A stretch of DNA of 6,816 nt. Origin: Betaproteobacteria bacterium (GTDB taxonomy: Bacteria; Pseudomonadota; Gammaproteobacteria; Burkholderiales; Burkholderiaceae_C). Each line of letters opens with the position of its first letter. Within the stretch, counting starts at the first letter, position 1. The translations under genes and the position numbers were made by a program. Location of the stretch: assembly GCA_009918225.1 (NCBI GenBank), contig RGEP01000100.1:1-6816 (forward strand), read 5' to 3'. Under the pieces are notes generated by a model, which saw only the letters and a list, made by a program, of their open reading frames with translations, was not told the DNA's origin and did not search any database. This document shows, piece by piece, positions 1-6,057 of this stretch.

Positions 1-738
1 GGCCGCATGGGTGGTGCCGCCCTTGGAGGTGACTTGGGCACGCAGCTCAGCTGGCGACAAGGGCGACTGCTGGGCCAACATCGCCGCACCCAAGATGGTC
101 TGAATCGCCATCTCGCGCCCCTGGGATTCGTCCAGGCCCATGCGCTGAGCGGCTTCCACCATGGCCTCAATCAAATAGAAGCCATAGGCCGGCCCCGAGC
201 CCGACAAGGCCGTCACCGCATCAAGGTCCGCTTCCTGGCGAACCCACACGCTGCGGCCGGTGGGCGCAAACAAGCGCTCGACCAGCGCACGCTCATCTGG
301 CGCAACCGACGGCCGTGCATACAGGCCCGCCACGCCTTGGCCAATGAGCGCAGGGGTGTTGGGCATGGCCCGAACGATGCGCGCGCTGCCACTGGCCGCT
401 TCCAGGGCCGCGCAGCGTATGCCGGCCATCACGCTGAGTTGCAGCGCGCCGCCCACGAAAGCGGCGCACGGGGCCGCCGCTTCACGAAACAACTGCGGCT
501 TGACGGCCCACACCACCACCGAGGCCCGGGCCAGGGCTGCATCTGCAGCGGCCTGCGCCCGCACGCCAAACCGATCCTGCAAAGCCTGGCGCTGCTCGGG
601 CAGGGGCTCCACCACCACCAGGCTGGCAGCGGCCGTCCCGCTTTGGACCAGGCCGCCAATCAAGGCGCTGGCCATATTGCCGCCGCCAATGAAGGCGATG
701 GTGGGGGTTGGACCGGTCGACTGGGTCTGTGCGTTCAT
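1..738 (-). CDS. proC: Pyrroline-5-carboxylate reductase, C-terminus cut by window edge
   Basis: This cytosolic enzyme reduces 1-pyrroline-5-carboxylate to L-proline with NAD(P)H, the last step of proline synthesis. The first 246 residues are present and the frame is open to base 1. ProC is usually about 270 residues, so some 25-30 are missing. Visible family marks are the N-terminal Rossmann motif FIGGGNMASAL (residues 16-26), AVKPQ (78-82), MPNTPA (125-130), the ALSGSGPAY signature (177-185) and VTSKGGTT (236-243) near the edge. The ATG at 736-738 places the Rossmann strand about 13 residues in, which is normal, although no clear Shine-Dalgarno precedes it. It lies 105 bases downstream of rocF on the same strand. 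Next-but-one upstream is yggS, and yggS-proC is a common bacterial pairing. The assignment is secure from the motifs; operon membership is inferred. Confidence 0.95.
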   Translation of the reverse strand, partial: MNAQTQSTGPTPTIAFIGGGNMASALIGGLVQSGTAAASLVVVEPLPEQRQALQDRFGVRAQAAADAALARASVVVWAVKPQLFREAAAPCAAFVGGALQLSVMAGIRCAALEAASGSARIVRAMPNTPALIGQGVAGLYARPSVAPDERALVERLFAPTGRSVWVRQEADLDAVTALSGSGPAYGFYLIEAMVEAAQRMGLDESQGREMAIQTILGAAMLAQQSPLSPAELRAQVTSKGGTTHAA

Positions 739-843
739 CGAGCCGCAGTGTAGGGTGGCCCCAGCGCTTTGGGCAGGCCCCGTCAGGATGACAAACCGGG
801 GCGGCCAAGGGCCGTCAACGCGGTGCAACCGCGGGGCAGGGGC

Positions 844-1763
844 TCAGTTCTTTCGCATCAGGGTGCTTTTGCCGAACAGGCTTTCCACCAGGTCCACCGC
901 CAGCATGGCGGTCTTGTTGCGCACATCCAGCGCGGGGTTGAGTTCCATGATGTCCAGGCTGGCCAGCCGTCCGGTGTCGGCAATCATCTCCATGCACAGC
1001 TGGGCTTCGCGGTAGGTGGGGCCACCGGGCACCGTGGTGCCCACACCGGGGGCAATCTCGGGGTCCAGGAAGTCCACATCGAAGCTCACATGCAAATGGG
1101 TGTGCTCGTCCAGGGTGGCCAAGGCCAGCTCCATGGCATGGCGCATGCCCATCTCGTCGATGAAGCGCATGTCGAAGACCTCCAGGCCCTGCTCGTGCAC
1201 GAACTGTTTCTCGCCGGGGTCCACGCTGCGGATGCCGATCTGGCGTACCCACTTGGGCTTGAGGGCCGGGTCTTGCGCGCTGAAGCCGCCCAGGCCCACC
1301 AGTTCAGCCGGGCCATGGCCACACAGCACCGCCATGGGCATGCCATGCAGGTTGCCGCTGGGGGTCAGCTCGCAGGTGTTGAAGTCAGCGTGCGCATCCA
1401 GCCACAGCACGCGCAGCTTGTGGCCCTTTTGGCGGCAATGCCGCGCCACCGCGCTGATGCTGCCCATGCCCAGGCACCCAAGAGGATGGGCAAGGCGCCG
1501 GCCTTCAAGGCTTGGGCCACGGCGCTGTGCACCGCTTGGTTCCAAGCCAGCACCTGTGCAACATGCCGATAGCCGCCTTGCGGCGGCTGCCAAGGATTGG
1601 CCGGGCCCTGCAGATTGCCCAGGTCGCGCACCGCAAGGCCCCGGGCTTGGAGCGCAGGCTCCAAGCCCGCCACACGCAGGGCTTCCGGGCCCATGGAGGC
1701 GCCACGGGTGCTGGCCCCCACGTCGGTGGGTGCGCCAATCAAAACCGCTTCAGCTCGGTGCAT
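844..1763 (-). pseudogene. rocF: Arginase, frameshifted by a missing ~10 bases at the GGDH metal site
   Basis: Arginase hydrolyses arginine to ornithine and urea using a binuclear Mn centre. The ATG at 1763-1761 opens MHRAEAVLIGAPTDVGAS and reads 96 residues to PILLG (ending at 1476). The homology then continues in another frame from CLGMGSIS (first codon 1476-1474) to the TGA at 846-844. The second part carries LDAHADFNT, TPSGNLHGMP and SFDVDFLDPEIAPGVGT, all arginase metal- or substrate-site motifs. The family pattern across the break is LLGGDHCLGMGS, so three residues, GDH with the first Mn-ligand histidine, are absent. Restoring ten bases gives 309 residues, a normal arginase length. As it stands, the first frame stops at 1365, giving a product of about 132 residues. 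No other stop interrupts either half, so the lesion is recent or a sequence error. The start overlaps the yggS end by 14 bases and has a good Shine-Dalgarno. Confidence 0.9.
1642..1669. repeat. Perfect 12-bp inverted repeat with 4-base loop, inside rocF
   Basis: CGGGCTTGGAGC (1642-1653), a GCAG loop (1654-1657) and its exact complement GCTCCAAGCCCG (1658-1669) form a perfect GC-rich hairpin within the 5' third of rocF, roughly codons 32-41. It is not followed by a T tract on either strand, so it does not look like an intrinsic terminator. It may affect elongation or message stability, or it may simply be a coding coincidence around the residues GLEPALQARG. Confidence 0.75.
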
Positions 1764-2571
1764 GCGCCGTGGTCCTCCTGCCAAAGATGGCCGTGCCGAT
1801 GCGCACCAGGGTGGCCCCTTCGGCAATGGCGGCCTCCAGATCATCGCTCATGCCCATGCTCAACACCGGCAGATCCAAGCGGGGGTCGGCGCGCTGCAGT
1901 GCGTCGCGCAACTCACGCAGGGCGCGATGGGGGGCACGGCGGTCGGCCTCATCATCGGCCGGCTCGGGTATGGACATCAGCCCGCGCAAGCGCAACCGTG
2001 GCAAGGCGTTCACCGCCTGGGCCAAGGCCAGGGCCTCCTGCGGCGCCACCCCCGACTTGCTGGCCTGGCCACTGATGTTGACCTGCAGGCACACCTGCAG
2101 CGGCGGCAGGTGGGCGGGGCGTTGGTCCGACAGGCGCTGCGCGATCTTCAAGCGATCCACGCTGTGCACCCAGTCAAAGTGCTCGGCCACCTCACGGGTC
2201 TTGTTGCTTTGCAAAGGGCCGATGAGGTGCCACTCCAGGTCTTGCGGGCTGCGGCAAGCGTGGGGCCCGTCTGCCGCGTTGGGGGCCACTGCAGCCGCGC
2301 GATCGGCGGCGGCAACAGCGGCGTGCACCGGCGACTGCGACTGCGACTGCGACTGCGAGATCTTGGACTGCGCGATCTTGTCCACCCCCTCTTGGACGTA
2401 GTTTTCACCGAAGGCCCGCTGCCCAGCCGCTGCGGCCTGGGCCACAGCCGACCAGGGATGGGTCTTGCTCACCGCCAACAGGGTGACCTCATCAGGGGAG
2501 CGACCGCAGGCCGCGCAGGCCCTCGCCATCCGCTCCTTGGTGTGGATCAAGGCCTCGGGAATGGTTTTCAT
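1750..2571 (-). CDS. yggS: YggS/PLPBP-family pyridoxal-phosphate homeostasis protein with a long Ser-Gln/Ala insert
   Basis: A single-domain PLP-binding TIM-barrel protein of the alanine racemase N-terminal fold. Family members have no established catalytic activity and buffer intracellular PLP. Visible marks are AVSK with the PLP-linking Lys36, FGENYVQE (54-61), HLIGPLQSNK (115-124), KSGV (172-175), and the phosphate-binding end MGMSDDLEAAIAEG (240-253) with RIGTAIFG (257-264). At 273 residues it is longer than E. coli YggS (about 234). The excess lies between DKI (64-66) and LEWH (112-115), where about 45 residues replace about 10. The insert starts with KIAQSKISQSQSQSQS and continues Ala-rich, and it is encoded partly by tandem repeats. 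The ATG at 2571-2569 aligns with the family N-terminus, but no Shine-Dalgarno is visible. It is divergent from pilT and first in the yggS-rocF-proC set. Confidence 0.95.
   Translation of the reverse strand: MKTIPEALIHTKERMARACAACGRSPDEVTLLAVSKTHPWSAVAQAAAAGQRAFGENYVQEGVDKIAQSKISQSQSQSQSPVHAAVAAADRAAAVAPNAADGPHACRSPQDLEWHLIGPLQSNKTREVAEHFDWVHSVDRLKIAQRLSDQRPAHLPPLQVCLQVNISGQASKSGVAPQEALALAQAVNALPRLRLRGLMSIPEPADDEADRRAPHRALRELRDALQRADPRLDLPVLSMGMSDDLEAAIAEGATLVRIGTAIFGRRTTAHAPS
1774..1779 (-). promoter_or_regulatory. Ribosome binding site of rocF inside yggS
   Basis: On the minus strand AGGAGG sits ten bases before the rocF ATG and lies within the last codons of yggS. It is the strongest Shine-Dalgarno in the window. 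It fixes the rocF start at 1763 and suggests that arginase is translated independently on a shared yggS-rocF message. Confidence 0.7.
2331..2380. repeat. Nested tandem repeats in yggS: GCGACT x4 plus a duplicated 15-mer
   Basis: Four exact copies of GCGACT occupy 2331-2354, with a partial fifth at 2355-2358. On the coding strand each copy is one Ser-Gln pair. Next to and overlapping it, the 15-base unit at 2351-2365 is repeated at 2366-2380 with one mismatch and encodes KIAQS/KISQS. Both unit lengths are multiples of three, so copy-number change would alter protein length without a frameshift. The repeats lie in the family's variable loop, away from the PLP site residues. Confidence 0.9.
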
Positions 2572-2628
2572 AATGAATCAAGCGTACCGCAGCCACCCAG
2601 CAGCCGGCACCGCGCCGGCGCACGGCCC
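2572..2628. promoter_or_regulatory. 57-base divergent yggS/pilT intergenic region
   Basis: This is the only non-coding DNA upstream of both divergent genes, so it should hold at least one promoter. I see no convincing -35/-10 pair or Shine-Dalgarno for either gene. It contains two copies of the palindrome GCCGGC (2603-2608 and 2614-2619) separated by five bases, ending ten bases before the pilT ATG. The 11-base palindrome TTCATAATGAA (2567-2577) covers the yggS start codon. Regulatory meaning is inferred only from position. Confidence 0.35.
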
Positions 2629-3729
2629 ATGGACACCGCACCCGCCTGCTCACTGTTTCCCCTGTTGCAAGAAGCGCTGCACCGCGGCGCCTCAGACCTG
2701 CACCTGGCCGCAGGGCGTCCGCCCATGCTGCGGATTCACGGCGACCTGCTGCACCTGGGCCACCGTCCCTTGGCCGCAGACGCCGTCAGCGCCCTGCTGC
2801 AGCCCCTGATCAGCGGCGCACACCGCACCGGTACGCCATCAGGCCCTGGCACCGCCTCCCTCGCACCCTCAGGCGCGAACCCTGCCCAAGACCTGGACTT
2901 CGCCCTTGAACTGCCCGGGCTGTCGCGCTTTCGGGTGCATGTGTTCGAGCAGCGTCGGGGGCCAGCCGCCGTGATTCGCGTGGTGCCCTCGGCCATTCGC
3001 AGCCTGGCCAGCCTGCAGGCGCCATCGGTGTTGGCCGACCTGGCCCTGCGGCCACACGGCCTGGTGCTGGTGGTGGGCCCCACCGGTTCAGGCAAAAGCA
3101 CCACCCTGGCAGCCCTGGTGGACCACCGCAACCGCAGCCACCCGGGGCACATCCTGACCATCGAGGACCCGATCGAGTTCGTGCACGAAAGCCAACTCAG
3201 CCTGGTCAACCAACGCGAGGTGGGCCGCCACACGCCGAGCTTTGAGGCGGCGCTGCGCTCGGCCCTGCGCGAAGACCCGGATGTGATCCTCTTGGGCGAG
3301 CTGCGCGATGGGCCTTCGATGCGCTTGGCACTGACCGCCGCCGAAACCGGCCACTTGGTGCTGGCCACGCTGCATGCCAGCAGTGCAGTGCAAGCGGTGG
3401 ACCGGGTGGTGGACGTGTTTGAGGCCTCTGAAAAGGCCCTGGTGCGCACGCAGCTGTCCGAATCGTTGCAAGGCGTGGTGTCTCAAGTGCTGTGCAAAAC
3501 CGCCGACGGGCGGGACCGCGTGGCGGCCTGGGAAGTGCTGGTGGGCACCCCGGCCGTGGCCCATCTGATTCGAGAGAACAAAGGGGCGCAATTGGTTTCC
3601 GTGATGCAATCCGGTTCGAGCCAGGGCATGCAGACCCTGGACCAACACCTGGCCCAGTTGGCGCACAGTGGCCGAATCACCGCTGATGAAGCGCGCCGCC
3701 TGGCCCGTTTTCCGGAGCACTTTCGATGA
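2629..3729 (+). CDS. pilT: PilT/YggR-family type IV pilus retraction ATPase
   Basis: A hexameric secretion-type ATPase of the PilT branch, which powers type IV pilus disassembly from the cytoplasmic face of the inner membrane. The 366-residue protein has the N-terminal PAS-like domain beginning GASDLHLAAGRPPMLRIHGD (20-39). Walker A is GPTGSGKS (150-157), the Asp box is TIEDPIEF (177-184), and Walker B runs DVILLGELRD (218-227) with Glu224. The His box is AAETGHLVLATLH (237-249), and GMQTLDQ near the C-terminus is PilT-like. ELRD in Walker B resembles E. coli YggR, where classical PilT has EMRD. The central RVVDVF and SESLQ segments look like PilT. A low-complexity Gly/Ser/Ala/Pro stretch (about 62-86) appears to be an insert. 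The open frame extends far upstream only as an antisense shadow. ATG 2629 is the first start matching family length, though it lacks a Shine-Dalgarno. It overlaps the next gene by ATGA. Confidence 0.92.
   Translation: MDTAPACSLFPLLQEALHRGASDLHLAAGRPPMLRIHGDLLHLGHRPLAADAVSALLQPLISGAHRTGTPSGPGTASLAPSGANPAQDLDFALELPGLSRFRVHVFEQRRGPAAVIRVVPSAIRSLASLQAPSVLADLALRPHGLVLVVGPTGSGKSTTLAALVDHRNRSHPGHILTIEDPIEFVHESQLSLVNQREVGRHTPSFEAALRSALREDPDVILLGELRDGPSMRLALTAAETGHLVLATLHASSAVQAVDRVVDVFEASEKALVRTQLSESLQGVVSQVLCKTADGRDRVAAWEVLVGTPAVAHLIRENKGAQLVSVMQSGSSQGMQTLDQHLAQLAHSGRITADEARRLARFPEHFR
3714..3717 (+). promoter_or_regulatory. Shine-Dalgarno of the dehydrogenase gene, inside the pilT 3' end
   Basis: GGAG lies eight bases before the ATG at 3726 and within the final codons of pilT. 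With the ATGA stop/start overlap it supports the chosen start and translational coupling of the two genes. Confidence 0.5.
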
Positions 3730-4637
3730 GCAGCATCGGCAACAAGACCTACGAACCTGCCTCTCCCCAGCGCGTGGCCTTCCTGGGCCTGGGCGTGATG
3801 GGCCTGCCCATGGCCGGCCACCTGGCACGCGCCGGCCACCAGGTCACCGTCTACAACCGCACCGCAGCCAAGGCCCAGGCCTGGGCGGCCGAATTCCGGG
3901 GTGCGGCTGCGGCCACGCCCGCGCTGGCGGCCCAAGGCGCCGACATCGTCTACGCCTGCGTGGGCAACGATGAAGACCTGCGGGCCATCACCATCGGCGA
4001 GCAGGGCGCTTTTGGCGGCATGAAGCCCGGCGCCGTGTTCGTGGACCACACCACCGCCTCGGCCGACGTGGCGCGCTTCCTGTACGCCCAGGCGCGCGCG
4101 CAGGGCCTGCACTTTGTGGACGCCCCGGTGTCGGGTGGCCAGGCCGGCGCGGTCAATGGCCTGCTCACGGTTATGTGCGGCGGCGACCCGCTGGCTTTTG
4201 AGGCCATCAAGCCGGTGACGATGGCGTTTTCTCGAGCGGTCACCCGGGTGGGCGACAGCGGCGCCGGCCAGCTGGCCAAGATGGTCAACCAAATCTGCAT
4301 CGCCGGCCTGATTCAAGGCCTGAGCGAAGGCATCGCCTTCGGGCAGCACGCCGGCCTGGACATGCGGCTGGTGCTGGAGGTGATCGGCAAGGGTGCCGCG
4401 CAGAGCTGGCAACTCGACAACCGCGGCCCGACCATGGTGGAGGACCGGTTCGACTTCGGCTTTGCCGTGGACTGGATGCGCAAAGACCTGGGCCTGTGCC
4501 TGCAAGAGGCGCGGCGCAATGGGGCCCAGCTGCCCGTCACCGCGCTGGTCGACCAGTTCTATGCCGATGTGCAGGCCATGGGCGGCCAGCGCTGGGACAC
4601 CTCCAGCCTGATCAGGCGGCTAAGGCCACAGGCCTGA
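3726..4637 (+). CDS. NAD(P)-dependent oxidoreductase, 3-hydroxyisobutyrate dehydrogenase family
   Basis: A cytosolic beta-hydroxyacid dehydrogenase of 303 residues, the usual length for 3-hydroxyisobutyrate, tartronate-semialdehyde and related reductases. The Rossmann motif is FLGLGVMGLPMAGHL (19-33) and the substrate-site signature is DAPVSGG (132-138). The catalytic-lysine segment is GAGQLAKMVNQ (179-189) with Lys185 and Asn189. KDLGL (253-257) lies in the all-helical C-terminal domain. The end of beta-2 reads VYNRT (42-46). A positively charged Arg there is typical of NADP(H)-preferring glyoxylate/succinic-semialdehyde reductase types, so NADPH use is plausible but not proven. The exact substrate cannot be read from the sequence. 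The ATG overlaps the pilT stop by four bases and has GGAG eight bases upstream. It ends convergently with the BON lipoprotein gene. Confidence 0.93.
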   Translation: MSSIGNKTYEPASPQRVAFLGLGVMGLPMAGHLARAGHQVTVYNRTAAKAQAWAAEFRGAAAATPALAAQGADIVYACVGNDEDLRAITIGEQGAFGGMKPGAVFVDHTTASADVARFLYAQARAQGLHFVDAPVSGGQAGAVNGLLTVMCGGDPLAFEAIKPVTMAFSRAVTRVGDSGAGQLAKMVNQICIAGLIQGLSEGIAFGQHAGLDMRLVLEVIGKGAAQSWQLDNRGPTMVEDRFDFGFAVDWMRKDLGLCLQEARRNGAQLPVTALVDQFYADVQAMGGQRWDTSSLIRRLRPQA

Positions 4638-4651
4638 GTAAGCCCAGGGCA

Positions 4652-4672
4652 GGGCCCGCGGCGCGCGGTCCC
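4652..4672. terminator. Possible bidirectional hairpin between convergent genes
   Basis: In the 88-base gap between two convergent genes, GGG-C-CCGCG (4652-4660) pairs with CGCGG-T-CCC (4664-4672) around a GCG loop, giving eight pairs with one mismatch. No real T tract follows on either strand (only GTTT a few bases later on plus). It is therefore a weak intrinsic terminator at best, and its position is the main support. Nothing else was seen in this gap. Confidence 0.35.
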
Positions 4673-4725
4673 CGTCCCGTTTCCGGTCTGGGCCCAAAGC
4701 CCCGGGTGTGCACTCAGCAGATCGA

Positions 4726-5403
4726 TCAGCGCGTGCCAGTGGCCTTGGAGCGCAGGCGCAACACTTCTTCGGCGCTGATCATTTCGAACACCCGCACCAC
4801 CTTCTTCACACCCGACACGCCCGCGGCGAGTTGGGTGGCGCGGCGCGACTCGGCCTCCGAGACCATGCCCATGAGGTAGACCACGCCGCCTTCGACGGTG
4901 ATCTTGAAGGCCGAGGCGGACAGATCAGCCGCCTCGATGAACTTCGCGCGAATCTTGCCCGCAATGATGCCGTCGGAGGCGCGTGCCGTGAGGGCTGACG
5001 GAAAGCCCACGGTGAGCTCGTTGACCACGCCCTTGACGTTTTCCACTTGGCCGGCGGCCCGCTCCAAAGCCGCACGATCGGCCTCGGTGGGCACTTCGCC
5101 GGTCAGCAGCACCGCGCGGTTGTAGGCCGTGGCATTGACATTGCCTTTATCGCCCACCAATTCCTTGGCGCGCTGGCCCACCTTGATCTCGATGGTCTTG
5201 TCTTCGAGCTGAATGCCCGTGGTGCGACGGTCCACGGCCACCACCGCCGAGCCGCCCGCGACCGCGCCGAGGGCCAAGACCTCGCAGCCCTGGAGCGTGA
5301 GGGTCGAGGCCAATGCAGCAGCGAGCAGCGCACCGCGGCCCCAGGCGCGCAGCGCTGGGTCCATTGAGGGGTTCACGCGAAACAGGCGCGTCGACGAGGT
5401 CAT
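4726..5403 (-). CDS. dolP: Two-BON-domain outer-membrane lipoprotein (DolP/YraP-like)
   Basis: A 225-residue lipoprotein with a hydrophobic signal segment (about 24-38) and lipobox LQGC giving lipidated Cys40. Glu rather than Asp follows, consistent with outer-membrane sorting. Two BON domains follow, at about 68-135 (containing NRAVLLTGEV and VENVKGVVNE) and about 144-212 (containing FKITVEGGVVYLMGMV and VSGVKKVVRVFE). In E. coli the two-BON lipoprotein DolP supports outer-membrane integrity at the division site, and it too sits downstream of diaA. The start at 5403 overlaps the SIS gene stop by ATGA and has GGAG seven bases upstream. A start at Met14 would also leave a good signal peptide. 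The family call is secure; DolP orthology rests on architecture plus synteny. Confidence 0.9.
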   Translation of the reverse strand: MTSSTRLFRVNPSMDPALRAWGRGALLAAALASTLTLQGCEVLALGAVAGGSAVVAVDRRTTGIQLEDKTIEIKVGQRAKELVGDKGNVNATAYNRAVLLTGEVPTEADRAALERAAGQVENVKGVVNELTVGFPSALTARASDGIIAGKIRAKFIEAADLSASAFKITVEGGVVYLMGMVSEAESRRATQLAAGVSGVKKVVRVFEMISAEEVLRLRSKATGTR

Positions 5404-6026
5404 TCGGTTTCTCCAAGCAGTTGCAGGTCGAGCGCATCGACCAAAGCCAGCCAGGCCAGGCGGTACAGGGCGCCGGCCTGCGCCAGCCGGTCGGCGCGCA
5501 CAGGGATATGGATGTCAATATCGGTCAGCAGTTCCGCGCTGGGCGACAAGGGCGCCTCGCGCGGGGCGGCTGTCCACAGCACCACGGACAGTTCGCGGTC
5601 GTGGGCTGCTTCAATCAGGGGGGCCAGGGCCTGGGGAACCCCGTTGGCGGCCGGCCCCTCAAAGACCACCAGCACATCACCGGGCAGGCCCAGCGCATGC
5701 ACCTGGCGCGCCAAGACGGCTGCGGGGTCGGCCACGGCGCCGCCCACGGCCTGCGTCAGGGCAGCGTTGACAGCGGGGTCGGCCCCCAGCGTGAGGGCCG
5801 GCAGGCCCGGGCGCGGGCGTTCGGCACCGCCCATGAACAGCGCTGCGGCGTACAGGGCGTCGGCCTGGGCTGAACCCGTGCCCACCACCAGCAGCTTGCC
5901 GCCACCGGTCACGGCGGCCAACAGCAGTTCAACAGCAGCAGCCACCGGGCGCGCCAGGCTTTCCGCAGCCTGCACCAACCCATCGGCGGTGTCGTAAAAC
6001 TGCTGCTGTATGCGCGGCTCAAGCAT
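5400..6026 (-). CDS. diaA: DiaA/GmhA-like SIS-domain protein with a degenerate sugar-phosphate site
   Basis: A 208-residue SIS-fold protein. In E. coli the DiaA at this locus binds DnaA and promotes timely replication initiation, while the related GmhA is sedoheptulose-7-phosphate isomerase. The N-terminus MLEPRIQQQF and the C-terminal DLQLLGE are typical of the Burkholderiales family. GGGKLLVVGTGSAQADALY (41-59) is the first SIS strand and helix, and PGDVLVVF (115-122) the second. Residues usually kept are changed: GNGxSA..AQH has become GTGSAQADALY, the STSGNS loop has become FEGPAANG, and the RIQE.H helix has become RLAQAGALY. Isomerase activity is therefore unlikely. I chose ATG 6026 because family members begin at this Met; an in-frame ATG at 6038 adds MIPP. 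Neither start has a clear Shine-Dalgarno. It lies downstream of yraN and is coupled to the BON gene. Confidence 0.85.
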   Translation of the reverse strand: MLEPRIQQQFYDTADGLVQAAESLARPVAAAVELLLAAVTGGGKLLVVGTGSAQADALYAAALFMGGAERPRPGLPALTLGADPAVNAALTQAVGGAVADPAAVLARQVHALGLPGDVLVVFEGPAANGVPQALAPLIEAAHDRELSVVLWTAAPREAPLSPSAELLTDIDIHIPVRADRLAQAGALYRLAWLALVDALDLQLLGETE

Positions 6027-6057
6027 GGGCGGGATCATAAGTCAGGGGCTTGTGTCT

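Noticed and set aside
777..814. Intrinsic terminator for rocF or promoter for proC in the 105-base gap
   Set aside because: There are short hairpins (GCCCCG/CGGGGC, CGGCC/GGCCG), but no T tract follows them. TTGACG at 818-813 on minus lacks a good -10 at normal spacing.
7..1015. Long plus-strand open frames opposite proC
   Set aside because: They are antisense to proC, which carries all family motifs. High GC keeps the shadow frames open, and their products are low-complexity His/Gly/Ala/Arg sequence with no recognisable domain.
1465..1490. Programmed ribosomal frameshift in the arginase gene
   Set aside because: No slippery heptamer is seen, and the missing residues include a catalytic metal ligand, so shifting frame would not restore a working enzyme. 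A deletion or error explains it better.
2331..2380. CRISPR-like array
   Set aside because: The units are 6 and 15 bases, directly adjacent with no spacers, and lie in frame inside yggS.
1016..2628. Plus-strand open frames across rocF and yggS, including a continuous frame running into pilT
   Set aside because: They are antisense to two clear genes. The part before 2629 has no family similarity, and PilT homology starts shortly after ATG 2629.
2573..2809. Alternative pilT start at ATG 2573
   Set aside because: It is in a different frame from pilT, and its product has no PilT similarity.
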